A stretch of DNA of 64,000 nt. Origin: Bipolaris cookei (taxonomy: Eukaryota; Ascomycota; Dothideomycetes; Pleosporales; Pleosporaceae). A program made the position numbers and the translations under genes. The notes beneath the pieces were generated by a model. That model was not told the DNA's origin. It saw only the letters and a program-made list of their open reading frames with translations, and made no database searches. The stretch is taken from NCBI GenBank assembly GCA_002286855.1, contig NRSV01000084.1, positions 46,892 through 110,891 on the forward strand. Direction: 5' to 3'. Shown piece after piece: positions 44,261 to 56,161 of the stretch. Numbering within the stretch: the stretch's first letter is position 1; every line of letters begins with the position of its first letter.

Positions 44261-45177
44261 GCGAGTCTCGGAAAAAGTTTGTGTCAATTGAGGAGTTTAG
44301 CATTGAGGGCGCTGTAGTAAGAAGTTCAATATGTTCATATCATGATGCTTTCAACCCTGCTTGTGTAACCAGTGAAAGTATCTTCGCGGAACTAAGATAT
44401 TGTTTCTTTTCCAAAATCTTCATATAAAATCAAAATGAAAAATGCGGGAAGCAGCCAAGCATCCCGCTAGGGAGACACAAGGAAGGCCGCTGACAATTGG
44501 AAAACTTCATTCAACTTCAACCCCTAGGATTTTCTCCGATGCATTCCGTTCAGGTCACGAAATTTAAAATCCCATATTACACTGGAATGGGTACGTGATG
44601 TGCTACTGCAGGAGGTTGTTGTTGCTGTCGTTGCACGGAACCATTAGCTCCAGTCGCCAGAAGGGGGAATTTTCCCCATTTATCTTACCCCAGAGCTGCT
44701 TCTGGCACGACACAAACTCCATATGTTCCCCACACTTTCGTCAACATCATGTATAGTTCCGTACTACAACGGTCGGTCCTACACTTTATTCTTGCCCTCC
44801 AGTGCAATTAGCCTATCTAAACAGCGTGAGATGCTTGTCGTAGGGAAGCTTGGCGCATCGTCTGGAAAGTTAGTCAAGAAGAGGTAGCCGTACTTCCGAG
44901 TGCAGTGGTTAGAATTCGTTTGCATTTGTCATAGAGAGATGAAATGCATGACGAAAGAGATGGAAGATTCTCTCCTTGATGCCTTCGAAGATAGTTTTTG
45001 GACCCTGAACAAAGCTTTGGTCAACATGCGTTACGACGATTGAAAGTCGATCTATTCCCGTAGACGCTCAAATCAACTCCTATTTTGCTGGCTGCGAAGA
45101 GAGCAACCTCTTACATCTCTCTTACATCTCTCTTTGACCCATCATATATATCATTCATCTGAAAAAACTCCTTCACA
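44261..45177. promoter_or_regulatory. Intergenic, promoter of the Gfo/Idh gene
   Basis: 917 bp without a recognised gene. The last 70 bp hold CTCTTACATCTCTCTTACATCTCTC, an 11-bp tandem pyrimidine repeat close to the start codon, probably core promoter or leader. Confidence 0.45.
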
Positions 45178-46387
45178 ATGGCCCCCGCGATCCGCAGACT
45201 CCGTATTGCCGTTTCGGGCCTTGGCCGGATGGGTGCCCATCACGCAAACCACTTCCTTCACCGCACGCCCAAGGCCGAGCTTGTAGCAGCATTCACACCA
45301 GCCAAGAATGAGCTTGCTTGGGCGAAGGAAAAACTTGAGCCGTGGGGTGTCAAGATCTACACCGACTATGACGAGATGTTGAAACATGAGAGCCTTGAGG
45401 CTGTTTGTGTAGCAACTGTCACTACAGTTCATGCCGAACAGACAATCAAGGCAGTTGAAGCTGGCAAGCACGTGCTGTGCGAGAAGCCGCTCAGTACTAA
45501 GTTGGATGAGGTAAGTACTTCTTCGCCTCACCGCTTCCAAGGGCATGCTGCTAACAACGGGACCTAGTGCCGCAAAGTCCTCGAGACTGTAAAGCGCAAT
45601 CCTCACGTCAAGGTCATGTGTGGCTTTTCTCGTCGCTTTGACTCGTCCTATTTGAACGCGTATAATCTTGCTTTGAGCGGTAGCATCGGACGCCCTACAA
45701 TCCTGCGGTCACAAACATGTGATAAGTATGTAACACACATAGAGCCCCTATATTTTCTACAATAACACAACGATCCACAGATACGATCCTTCGGGCTTCT
45801 TCGTAGCATACGCCGAGTTCTCTGGCGGTATCTTTGTCGACTGCAACATCCACGATATTGACCTTGCCTTGTGGTACTTTTCCGCCGAATCAAAGGGCAA
45901 GGTCTTGCCGAGGGTCAAGTCTGTCATGGCTGTCGGCGTTACAGCACTCAAGCCCGACCTAGCAAAATTCGGCGACGTAGACAATGGTGTGGGCGTTGTT
46001 GAGTTCCACTCTGGCCAAATTGCCTACTTCTATAGTACGCGCATGAACGCCCCTGGCCAACACGACACGACGGAAATTATCGGCACAAAGGGAAAACTCG
46101 CAGTCAATTCCAACCCTGCCACAGGACTGTTGGAGAACCATACGGACACGGGTATTGTCAGGGAAATTCCACAAAACTACTACGAGCGCTTCGAGCAGGC
46201 GTTTGTGGAAGAGGCAAGGCAATTTACCGATGTTGTGCTGGACAGCAAGGAGGTACCAGTCGATCTTGAGAGCTCAATAGAGGCAGTCAAGATTGGCGTT
46301 GCCCTGCAGGACAGCTTGAAGACGGGTAAGAAGATCTCTTTTGATCAACAAGGAAATAGGATGGATGATGCGAGGGCGAAATTGTGA
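45178..46387 (+). CDS. Gfo/Idh/MocA oxidoreductase (inositol 2-dehydrogenase-like)
   Basis: Three exons (45178-45510, 45568-45725, 45781-46387) give 365 aa. The N-terminal Rossmann fold begins RIAVSGLGRMGAHHANHF, followed by the family hallmark HVLCEKPLSTKLDE with the catalytic Lys. The C-terminal domain has MCGFSRRFDSSY, the GGIFVDCNIHDIDLALWY segment with the catalytic Asp and His, and EIIGTKGKLAVNSNP. Relatives oxidise myo-inositol or other cyclic polyols and sugars with NAD(P)+. Its position at the end of the MIOX-led run suggests inositol as substrate or a side branch, but this is inference. Intron joints DE-CRKVLE and CDK-YDPSG are as in the family. Confidence 0.9.
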
Positions 46388-47994
46388 TGAACACGTGAAG
46401 TGCATGCAGGGGTATGATGACGTATGCAAGGGCATAGTAATGCTAGAAAGGTATACACACAGCAGTGCTTGATAGATACGTGAGTCGGAACAATGTTTAA
46501 TACATGGGTTGCAGAGAATAATAGCTTTGGCGGGAAGGGTGACGCGTCTGACACGTGGTCTTACCCCTTTAAGAGAGATAATATGTATTTATATGAATAT
46601 CCTAACCTCGAACCTACTGCAGTGTGTATGCAAAAGGTGGCATTCCAACGATCGTTCTCTAAAGCAAAGCGGATGCTTGTCCATCGTCGGGAGCGCTGAG
46701 ACTGGGGTTGGTTAAGGGTGCAGGGGTTTTGCTTCCCCCAACACTGCTGAACATGCACGTCATTTTGAGCCCACCACACCACTCTCTCTTCGTCTGGGAC
46801 TTGATGTCTTCCTAGAACTTTTTCTCTCCAGTTACATCAGCGCGGATAAACTCAGTCCACCTATATCGTTGCCTATTCTTCGTATCTACTTACACCAGGC
46901 TGAACAAGCCTACATATCGGTACGTACCAATGCATCACATGTCTCCCAACCAGTACCATTCCTCTACAAGCCACACTTGCAAAATATGTAAATCCAAACT
47001 CAGCCACAAACAACAGCCAGCACCTTCCTAGACCTCGAGGCCTTATCTCCGGAAGTCACCGGCAATCCTCATCAGCCACACCTACACCACACCCTCCATA
47101 TCCGCCGTGGCTGAAGCGAAACGGAGAAAGTGGGGTTGATCTCTTCCCTCTCTCCCCCCCCCCCCAAAAAAAAAGCGGAACAAGGATCATGCCTCCGTAT
47201 CACTGAGATAAAGGGAGAGGCGTGAACATGTGGATCCAGCGGAAGAGTATGGAATCTCTGCCGCACCAGCCTCCCCCGTGCATGTGTCAGATACGTAGAT
47301 TAAGTACGAACAGCTCAGCCACGAACGTATTATTTGCGAACTTTCAACAGTCAGACACACGGACCATGTAAGCACTCAAATTGTACCATACTTTTACCTA
47401 TCTATGTCGGATGGGATGCGATATAGCATGCAAGGCGATGCAAGGCAAGGCGATGCGATGCGACGCGATTTGACGGGACGGGGGTTTGCGGAAATAAAGA
47501 GACGTCACGTGAGTAGAGCAGACGTGCAAGGGAACCTCGTCCATTGAGGCTGTGTCAAAGAAGCTTCAACTCGACCTCATCCCAACGCATTGGACAGAGT
47601 GCCCGGCATCAACACCATACTATGCAACGACATGTACATCCTAGTCATAACAAAAGATTATGGGCTACTACAACAACATGCAATTCCCAACCGGAGCAGC
47701 TGTCATCACAAGAGCAAGGAATAAACAAGGGATATAATAGGTAATCATAAGAAGTATTATCATTGATGTACTATCTACAGGTCCCGTGTTGGGGTATCAA
47801 TCGAATGCTCAGACTAGCATTACTCAGTCATCATAATCGTCATGCTCTCTCGTCAGTGTTCATTAGGAGAGAAAAGAAACCAGCCCACCCATCCACTATC
47901 CAAAGGCCAATTTCCATTACCGACCCATAACTCTAGTCATTATACACATTACTCCATTAGGTGATGGCCTTTGGTAAGCTATGATTTGATGAGC
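46388..47994. other. Intergenic, no gene recognised
   Basis: 1.6 kb between the Gfo/Idh gene and the 3' end of the CFEM gene. It contains a C10/A9 homopolymer junction near 47153-47172 and a degenerate GCGATGC-rich patch near 47408-47470. Short frames only. Confidence 0.45.
47408..47470. repeat. Degenerate GGATGC/GCGATGC repeat patch
   Basis: Several imperfect copies of GCGATGC and GCAAGGC follow one another (gatgcgat, aaggcgatgcaaggc, gcgatgcgatgcgacgcgat). It appears to be a simple-sequence patch with no coding role. Confidence 0.5.
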
Positions 47995-48855
47995 TTAGAG
48001 AAGAAGCCAGGCGGCAATACCGGCACCAGCGGCGATGGACATGCCAGTAGCCTTAGGGGCGGCACCCTGAGCAGCCCCGGTGTTGGTAGCAGAGGCAGCA
48101 GACTCAGTAGCAGAGGCAGCAGACTCAGTAACAGAGGAGAGAGCCTCGGTGGCGGATGAACTGTGTAATTGTCAGTTGGTTCTCAGTGGATGTGTGAAGG
48201 GTGTCAACTTACAGGACCTCGCTGGCCTGGGACTGGAGGGATGAAAGAGCAGAGTTGGCCTCGGAGAGGATGGAAGAGGTGAGACCAGAGGCCTCGGATG
48301 CAATAGAGCTAGCAGCAGAGGTGATCTCGGAAGCAGCAGATGAGGCAGCAGAAGAAGCATCCGAAGCTACAGAGGAGGCAGCGGATGCGGCGTCTGAGGC
48401 AGCGGAAGAGGCAGCAGACGAGGCACCTGCGGCGGCGCTGGAAGCAGCGCTGCCGCCAGAGGCAGTAGCACTAGCAACGGCAGAGGTGAGAATGGGAAGA
48501 GCGGCGGGCTGTTCGCTGGCAGTGGCAGCAATGCCAGAGCAGCGAGCATAGGCCCACTGGACGGCGCTGGCAGACTGTTCGGCATCACAGGCCTGGCGAG
48601 AGCAGTCACGGATACCGAAGGCCCAGTTGGAGCGGCTGCAGAAGCAGGCAATGTCGTCGCCGCACGAGAACTCAGACTGGGCAATACGGGCCATGTTGTT
48701 GACGCAGAGCATCTAAGCGAGAGTCAGTATTGGTGACCAGGTAGGTGAGATGGCAATTGGTAAAAGCTTACAGCGCAGTCTCCAGTGGGCATGGAGGCCT
48801 CCTGGGCGAGAGCGGCACCAGCAAAGGTGGCAGCAAGGACGGCAAAAGACTTCAT
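47995..48855 (-). CDS. CFEM-domain protein, probable GPI-anchored wall protein
   Basis: Three exons (48772-48855, 48213-48712, 47995-48160) give 249 aa. A clear signal peptide (MKSFAVLAATFAGAALAQ) is followed by a CFEM domain with all eight cysteines (DCAMLC, FSC, IACFC, RDC, QAC, ARC), including the FSCGDDIACFC core. Residues about 110-225 are Ser/Ala repeats (ASSAASSAASDAAS type), a likely O-mannosylated stalk. The C-terminus GMSIAAGAGIAAWLLL is a hydrophobic GPI signal. CFEM proteins act in haem/iron capture, wall stability, adhesion or host interaction. The Asp expected at the haem-binding position lies in CGDDIAC. Function here is not known. Confidence 0.9.
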
Positions 48856-49875
48856 CTTGACTGTGAGTAGGTGGAGGTGGAGGAATGTGGTGATAGAAGC
48901 TGATATGAGGAATTGAGGAGGAATTGGAAACAGACAAGTCTTTGCAGAAGCTGAAGATGTGGTTGAGGGGAGTAAGGAGTGGGAGCAGAGGGGAGCTCGA
49001 TGAGGTTTATATCAGTGACAACAAACCAAACGGGAGCGTGGCTGGTACAAGAAGGTACTGCCCAGCTTTCACGCACAACGGGCTCTGCAGTGGCAGGGGC
49101 CATCCCAGCCCCAGGGCACGGGCCCATGATCCGCACCCATGCGCCTATCCAAGGAACGAGAACGGGCAGGCGGGGCGGTGATTGGCTGCCGGGCCGGGCT
49201 CTCATTCCCTATGATGTAGCTTGACTGCAGCACCACGGCCAGCTCACGCGCTGTCAGTCATGGCACTCACTGCACTGTCCGTGTCCATGCTTTGCCTGCT
49301 GGCCTGCCTACCTGCTGGCTTGCTTGCCGGCTTGCTCGCTTCGTCGCTCGCTCCCTCGCCCATCGCCCTCGCTCCACTCGTCATGGCAACCATCATCATC
49401 ACCGCCAAATCTGCCCTTGCTCGCGCCCGTGCGACCGACACCAAGCAGCAGGAAAACGGCCAAATTGCTCAAATCTTAATTGCGGCCAGCAGAGCCACTC
49501 GCTCGTGACGCCGTAACCATTGGTGCTCATGCTCTGCCTTGATCAAACATCTGCCGTGCCCGCTGCCCTGGCCACCAGATTGCCCCTTGTCTCCCTTTCA
49601 CACAGACAACGATGTGCCGTCCATCCATGCTCCCACGCACCCATGCCTGTGAATCAATCTTGCTTCCCCACGACTGCCACCCCAATTGCTCAGATCTAGG
49701 CGCCGCCGATCCCCACCTGCCCGCCAATCACTAGTCCCTCTCCTCCCTTCCAACTCACCTACAGGAAGTAGGGTACATGCGGTAGGTACATAGACTACCA
49801 TTTGTGGCGCAGTCTAACCAGCCTCAAGGGAATTCCCGTCCCTCTATGTCCCCTCTTCTCTCCCGCACCCATCTC
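48856..49875. other. Intergenic, GC-rich promoter of the CFEM gene
   Basis: 1 kb between the CFEM start and the TRP2 stop. Contains CTTGC/CTGGC-type short repeats near 49280-49370. No gene recognised. Confidence 0.4.
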
Positions 49876-52092
49876 CTAGGCGCCCTCGCCCTCCCTCTGC
49901 TCGGCCAGGTGCTTCTCTTCCGCCGACGTGATGCAATGCGTGTTCGCGCCTGTCCCAACCACCCCGTCAGCTAATTGCACCCATCGCCATCCACATGGCC
50001 AGACGCCATCAACAAACTCACCTAACTTATTGATAGTCTCCATCCACTCATCGTACGGGTCCGAATCAAACACTATGCCTCCCTGTGACAAATCATTAGC
50101 CCTTAACCAACCTGCCCGCGCGATAAATGTCCTCGGACTTACCCCTGCTTGGAGATAGGCGATGCCGTCCTTGACCAGCATCGTCCTTAGCGCAATGCAT
50201 GTCTGCACACATCAGCCTCCTGTCAGCCTCAAGCAACGCAGTACTACTCACGTCCATAGCCCCTTCAATTTCTCTCTCACCGTCAACGCTGCCGTAGCCA
50301 AAGTAGCCCACCGCGCCGGCGTACACACCGCGTTTTTCCTTCTCCAGCTCGGCGATGAGTTCCATGGCGCGAACCTTGGGCGCTCCGCTCACCGTTCCTC
50401 CGAGTCGTTAGCCCACTTTCAAGTTTTTTTCGGTGGCGCTACTCACCAGCGGGAAATATCGAGCGGAACGCGTCGAATCGCGTCTTGCCAGGTCGCAGTA
50501 CGCCAGATACTTCCGACACCAGGTGCTGCACGTGCGAAAACTGGTTTCCATTTCGTTAGCATCGTCATTCCCGCTTTGGCTTCATCGCACCCTGCCCTCA
50601 TCACACCACGCCCGGCGATCACGGTTAGGGCGGAAACGCTTTACCTTTTGCACCACCATCAACTTATCCACCCTGGTGGTAAGTGGGTCGCACACACGAT
50701 TGACGTCATTGCGAGCCAAGTCGACCAACATGACCTGCAAAAATACTGGTAAGCTTCAACGTTGTTGCATGCGGCTTGTCGTCAGAAAACCCACATGTTC
50801 TGCCCGGTCCTTGAGTGACTGAGAGAGCTCTTCCGCAAGTGCTGCATCTTCCTGCAGCGTCTTGCCCCGCTTGACAGTCCCGGCAATTGGGTGCGTGATG
50901 ATGCGACCCTGCTCCTCCTTGACCAGCAACTCGGGACTGGCGCCCACAATCTGAAATTCGTCACAATCGACAAAGAAGAGATATGGCGATGGGTTCACGT
51001 TTCGCAGATTCCGGTATACATTGAACGGGTGCAATGAGGTCGGTCTTGCGAATCGTTGCGACGGCACCGCCTGGATAATGTCGCCAACACTAATGTGCTT
51101 TTTCAGCTCCTTGACGTGGTTTTCATATCCCTCTCGTCCAATGTTCGATGTATACTCGTTGCCGACCTGGATCGGCCCTTGCTCTGGCAATGGAATCTCC
51201 TTGTCCTTCAGTATTGTCACATATCTTTGCAGTACGCTCCTAGCTTCTTCGTACGCCTCCTCGAGATTGTCGAGGCTATCTGGAACCTTGACGTATGTTA
51301 TGACCTTGACAACCTGCGCAAAATGATCCAGTGCAACCAGTGTATCGAAGAGCATGAAGAAGCTCTCGGGTACGCCCAGCACATCTTTCATGTCATCTCG
51401 TCTTGTCTTGGGCTCAAAGTATTTAACGCAGTCATATCCGACATATCCGACAGCGCCACCGGTCATGGGAGGTAGTTGTATCGAGGGTACAGTCGCGACA
51501 CGGCTCTTTGCGAGCTCCTCCTCGAGTAGAGGTAGTGGATCGGTCTCTTCGCCATGGCCGGGGCCCGTCTTGATAACCTTTCGGGGGTCTAAAAGCTTGT
51601 TGTTAGCTGCCGTATCTGAAACATTTACTCCCCAAGTACCGACCTGCACCAACAAAGCTGTACCGTCCTATGGTCTCGGTAGTTGCGGCGCTCTCGAAAA
51701 GAAACGACAGCCTCGACTTTGATCTGAGCCAAGACAGTCAGCACAAATGTCCCCAAGCCCTCTTCTACCATTGCTTATGCCTCGTGCCCGCCCAGTCTAC
51801 CTCGCCTCCTTGTCCTCTATGTGCGCTGCCGTTCCTTTCGTTGCCCGCTTAGATATCGCATGAGTCATACTCACTTTGCGGAGATCTTCAGATATATGCT
51901 TGACGGCGTGAGAAACTCGGCGGGAATCGAGGAGTACACGGGCACCAGGTTTGGTGGATTGGGAGAGTTGACTGATGTGGCCAATACTTCTCGAACGGTG
52001 TCAAGCGATGGCTGAATGCCTAGCTGCTGTGGTCATGCGCTCAGCTTGGTGTCACTTCATTGGCTTGATTATGGACATACCTGTGACGCCAT
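49876..52092 (-). CDS. TRP2: Anthranilate synthase component I
   Basis: Ten exons (52081-52092, 51875-52026, 51645-51724, 50795-51588, 50645-50734, 50447-50540, 50252-50397, 50143-50202, 50022-50082, 49876-49949) join without a frame break to 520 aa. The enzyme converts chorismate to anthranilate with the TrpG-type glutaminase. Chorismate-binding motifs: RIITHPIAGTVKRGKT, MLVDLARNDVNRVCDP, VSEVSGVLRPGK, TVSGAPKVRAMELIAELE, YAGAVGYFGYGS and LQAGGGIVFDSDPYDEW. The N-terminal allosteric region has RLSFLFESA and GRYSFVGAD, where the Trp-binding Ser normally lies. The first exon encodes only four residues (MASQ), and its acceptor is a NAGNAG pair, so one Gln may be optional. Confidence 0.93.
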
Positions 52093-52480
52093 AACTGCTA
52101 AAATGTAGAACAAACGCTCTGCGAACCTTGTGAACGTATAAGAAAGGGAGTGTATGTGTCACAAAGAGTCGTCGCAAAGTGTATTGAAGACAGAATTGAT
52201 GATGTCCTGGCCAATCGGAAGGGTCAATATCCCGAAGTAAATTGCTATCGATAGAGGGACTTAACCCACCCCACTTCGCGCGGCTGAGTCGCCCAGGTTT
52301 CTTTCGAGGCCACATGGGTGCCGCGGCTATACGCACGTCACTTAGAGTGAACCCTATTCTCTCTGCCAACTCCGACCTGTCCAAGTTTCGCGTTTCACCG
52401 CACATCGCACATTTTGGCTAGCAGCATCCTTGGGAGTATCAGGAAAGTCGTGCAGATTTATTGAGGAGTACAAGAAAAGT
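52093..52480. promoter_or_regulatory. Divergent promoter region TRP2 / coiled-coil gene
   Basis: 388 bp between divergent starts. No separate gene. The plus-strand frame of the next gene is open back to about 52430 but has no ATG before 52481. Confidence 0.4.
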
Positions 52481-53842
52481 ATGCGGCCCTCGCGCCGCTG
52501 CGATAGCGCCATGGAAATCCCGCGTAGCCTGGAGCGACCATGGACACCGCCAGAGATCGAAGACCGTCCATATGCTCGCACTCGCCCAAGCCATCTCAAC
52601 CTATATGGAAATTCACCCTCGCGGTATTCTAGAAAAGAGCAGCGTTGGCCAAACGATGCTGACCATGTGCACGAACAACCCTCGTGGATCACTGAAACCT
52701 ATAGTCCAAGAACCCCGTTCACGGCATCACGTCCGAAACTCAGTTCCCGTCTTACCGAACCCCTTCCGTATACGCCCAAGAAACAGTACTGTTTCGACAA
52801 GCCATATTCACAGCCAAGGGTCATACCACGCTATCCATACACACCTGATAGCTCCCAAGTATTGCATCGACACACTGATATCCCTACCTCTCCTCCACCA
52901 TGGGACGACTACTCGGATCCCGCTTTATCGCCCGTTCAGGATGCTTTATCCGCCTGTATTGCGCAGTTTGAGGATTTGATCCAGTCGCAGCAGCCAGACG
53001 AAGATCAAATGGAATATATTGTAGGCCAATTTGAGGCCATGGCCATGCGTCTTTCGGCTCCAGAATCGTATGAGAAAGAGACAGGTACACAGTATCCTTC
53101 ACACTTCGACCAGGGAGCTGGTATAATGCACGCGGACGACGGCAAAGATGACCTTGCCGAAGCAAAAAGGCTATACCATCAATCGTATGTCGCAGAAGTG
53201 GGGAACTATGTCAACAGCGTACAAAAATATGTCGACGAGCTGCGGAAGCGCCTGGATGAAGTCAAGACGCTGAATAGCATCCAGCTAGATGTCATCAACG
53301 ACCTGCGTAAGCAAATGAAGACCGTTCGTCAAAGCATGCGCGAGGAACTCGAAAGAAGTGGCGGTGTCAGTGCTGGCGGTGACAATGGTGGCGGTGAAAA
53401 AGACTTCGAAATCACAAAGATTGTAGACTTGGATGAACCCGAACACAACTCACCTGTACGAGACCAGGGAATACAAGAAGAATCTGGTAGTAATGACAAC
53501 AATGACGAGCACAAAGACGACTCCACAACCAGAAAATTCGGCATGATGGACAGCTGGCAGACCCTCGTGGACGACAACAATAACCAAGACGTATCCCAGG
53601 AAATCCACAATGAATACACCAAACTAGTCCGCAATGCTGTACACTGCCTTACCGCAGAAGACAACAATGATGGCGATGGTGCTTACCACGCCCCTCGTCC
53701 TGCTGCTGCTGCTGCTGCTCCTGTTACACACCAGACCAAGCGCCGTCTGATTACTATTATACGCTCGCCCCCGAGACGCAGCTTCTGGGCTTCGATTGGT
53801 GAGGCGCTGGATGCAATGTCTGAGTTGTTGCTTGAAGATTGA
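52481..53842 (+). CDS. Unknown protein with central coiled coil
   Basis: Single exon, 453 aa from the first ATG in frame; the ATG at 52511 (MEIPRS) is an alternative. Not recognised. Residues 1-160 are Pro/Tyr/Arg-rich and probably disordered. A central helical region with heptad character follows at about 230-305 (EAKRLYHQSYVAEVGNYV, SVQKYVDELRKRLDEVKTL, VINDLRKQMKTVRQSMREEL). Then comes an acidic Asn/Asp-rich stretch and a C-terminal RRLITIIRSPPRRSFWASIGEALDAMSELLLED. A run of Ala (PAAAAAAP, coded by GCT repeats) precedes it. No signal peptide or membrane span. It may be a scaffold or nuclear protein; no function is claimed. Confidence 0.65.
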   Translation: MRPSRRCDSAMEIPRSLERPWTPPEIEDRPYARTRPSHLNLYGNSPSRYSRKEQRWPNDADHVHEQPSWITETYSPRTPFTASRPKLSSRLTEPLPYTPKKQYCFDKPYSQPRVIPRYPYTPDSSQVLHRHTDIPTSPPPWDDYSDPALSPVQDALSACIAQFEDLIQSQQPDEDQMEYIVGQFEAMAMRLSAPESYEKETGTQYPSHFDQGAGIMHADDGKDDLAEAKRLYHQSYVAEVGNYVNSVQKYVDELRKRLDEVKTLNSIQLDVINDLRKQMKTVRQSMREELERSGGVSAGGDNGGGEKDFEITKIVDLDEPEHNSPVRDQGIQEESGSNDNNDEHKDDSTTRKFGMMDSWQTLVDDNNNQDVSQEIHNEYTKLVRNAVHCLTAEDNNDGDGAYHAPRPAAAAAAPVTHQTKRRLITIIRSPPRRSFWASIGEALDAMSELLLED

Positions 53843-54548
53843 CGATGATGACGACGATGACGACGATGACGATGATGTGGAATGACATTTACGGCTGTCA
53901 CTTGGGAAGTCTTACTCTTACGGAGTTTTCGTTTTTTTTTATGAAAATTTCTTTGCGTTGTTTTTCCTTCTTTTTCTCAACTTACTTTCGTTGTTTTCCT
54001 CGGTAATGTTGCATGAAGGTTGGGTAATGGAGATGTGTGAATGATTGGGCTTACGAATAGTTATGACGATGTGGCTTAGAGTACGTTTTGGGGGGGGGGA
54101 GGCGGCTAGGATATGATTGATGGATGTCGGCGCTATCTCTTTTTTTCTTAGCTTTTCTTCTTTCGTTTTTTATTTCTTTTTAACTCCATCTGCATGAGCG
54201 TATGTAGGATACCCCACTGCTGACGTTTGAATTTCTTTTTTTCGCCTTCCTCGCATCTCTTCTCTGCCTGTTATTACTAAATTGCTCTTCCAATGGGTCT
54301 CTTGCTTTCAGCTGCTTAGTAACTACATTTACTCTTGCTGTTTTACTACACTATTCTCAATTCACGCTACTCCTCGCAACTTGGTAACACCCAATTACAT
54401 AATGTCAATCCAAATTTTGGATATGTTACATATTTGTGCATACGGCTTGTACTATAGTCATGTACTTATAGTTTCGAAAATCCAAAATGAATGCATTGGT
54501 ATCGCTTGAACATCGTCTCCCATCGTCTGCTCCTCTTTATACGCCAAC
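53843..54548. other. Convergent 3' region with GAC/GAT microsatellite
   Basis: Directly after the stop codon lies a (GAC)(GAT) triplet repeat at 53843-53877, then T-rich sequence with a G10 tract near 54090. No gene recognised; NFU1 ends at 54549 from the other side. Confidence 0.5.
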
Positions 54549-55537
54549 TTACTCAACATAATCCAAACTACCCTTACCAACCGTGCCCTTGACTGCATCC
54601 TCACCCTTTTGCTGCCTCAACTTCTCCTCAAACTTGGCAAACTCCTTCATTGCTATCTCTTCCTCTTGGTCCAGAACCTGTTGCACTCCCTTGACTTCCT
54701 CAATGTAATGCATCAACATGCTCTCGATTCCGTTCTTCAGCGTTACTGTACTTGAATCACAAGTCCGGCACGCACCGCGCAGCTTCAGGAGAACTTGGCC
54801 GTCGTTGAAGCCCCGGAATTCAATATCACCACCATCTTCTTGGATCGCTGGGCGGACGCGCGTCTCGAGCAACTCCTTGATCATACCAACCACTTCGTCA
54901 TCATTCTCATCGTAGGCCAAACTGTCGGCTTCTTGGCCGCCTTGACCTTGTTCTCCGGCTTTCGCAGCCACGGTATTAACAATTGGTGATCCAGATGTCA
55001 TGAATTCGGTAATGATGGCGAATACCTCGGGCTTGATGTGACTCCATGGCGTGGCCGAGTCTTTTGTGACGGTGATGTAATCTGCGCCAAAGAAGACGCT
55101 CGTTACGCCGTCGATGTTGAGAAGTTGGGCCGCGAGCGGGGAAGGGTGTGGTGGTGCTAGAGTCGAGCGCGGGTTTAGGTACTCGAGGAAAGGCGATGAT
55201 ATCGTTTCAGGAAGAACTCGTTGGTTGGGATTGAATTTCAACGCCTGGTAGCTGTCAGCAGGAGAGCGATAGTGGAACTAGCGGGGGCCATGCATACATC
55301 GGCGTTTGGTGTTGGCTCGGTTTGGATGAACATTGTTCGACGTGCAACGACCGCGGAAGGCGCAGCTACTTTCCGTTTCCATTGTTGCGCTGTTGGTCTA
55401 TGTTGAAGCTGTGAGGTTGTGATGGGCGATGATCGTTGGTGCATGCATCTTGTGGCAATGCGTGGCGCTGAGCTTCGCAAAGGCGCAGCGCGCGAAAGAG
55501 CGCGCAGAGTGGAGCGAGGGATTGTGCTTGAGGTCAT
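54549..55537 (-). CDS. NFU1: Iron-sulfur cluster scaffold/carrier Nfu1, mitochondrial
   Basis: Two exons (55298-55537, 54549-55244) give 311 aa. A basic presequence (MTSSTIPRSTLRALSRAAPLRSSAPRIATR) is followed by the Nfu N-domain: MFIQTEPTPNADALKFNPNQRVLPE, then LLNIDGVTSVFFGADYITVTKD. The C-terminal domain has VRPAIQEDGGDIEFRGF and the cluster-binding CxxC in LRGACRTCDSSTVTLKNGIESML. Nfu1 delivers 4Fe-4S clusters to lipoate synthase and respiratory proteins. The intron joins NAD-ALKFNPN in phase 0. An upstream in-frame Met exists, but MTSSTIPRS fits a matrix presequence best. Confidence 0.93.
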
Positions 55538-56161
55538 TTCTAGGAAGAACTCCAGGTGTTGTATGTGGCAGGTAGTATGTATTGTCGTAATGGTAGGGTG
55601 CGGAGACGGGAGACGGAAAGTTTCGCGAACTCCGGCCAAACGAAGTATGACGTTCATTGGATTATTCAGCCAAGCGCTGAGTGGCTCCGACAATCCACCA
55701 GATGAACACCAGGTGGATTGGATGTCGTCTATTGTTCTCAAGATCGAAAGATCAAAACCGAGCCATCATCGAGTATTTTGATAAAAGTGAATATGAAAAC
55801 ACAAGTATTGGGTTAAAAAATCCAAAGCACTCAAGAATAATATCTAACGTCTTCCTTGGCACAGGTCCTGCACACGTATTGATACTTAGTCCTTAAACAT
55901 AATTGCTATAATAGAAAACATAGTATCATTGTTTGAATGTTGTCATTAATTATTAGATTTCATATCACCCTATCGTACAAGTTTACATCGGCTATCGCAT
56001 TCTGCCGCCATGTATTCCAATTCAGTCTCCGCCTGCGTGTGGTATAGTATAATCCGTCAAAGTCGTTAGGTACAGTTAAAGAAATTTTATGCTGGAAAGC
56101 ACATTGACTAGTATTAGTCTACAGCAGTGTTGCCATCAGGAATTTGATGTGTTTGTTTCGC
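55538..56161. other. Intergenic, promoter of NFU1 and 3' UTR of the membrane-protein gene
   Basis: 624 bp, AT-rich toward the right. No gene recognised. Confidence 0.5.
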
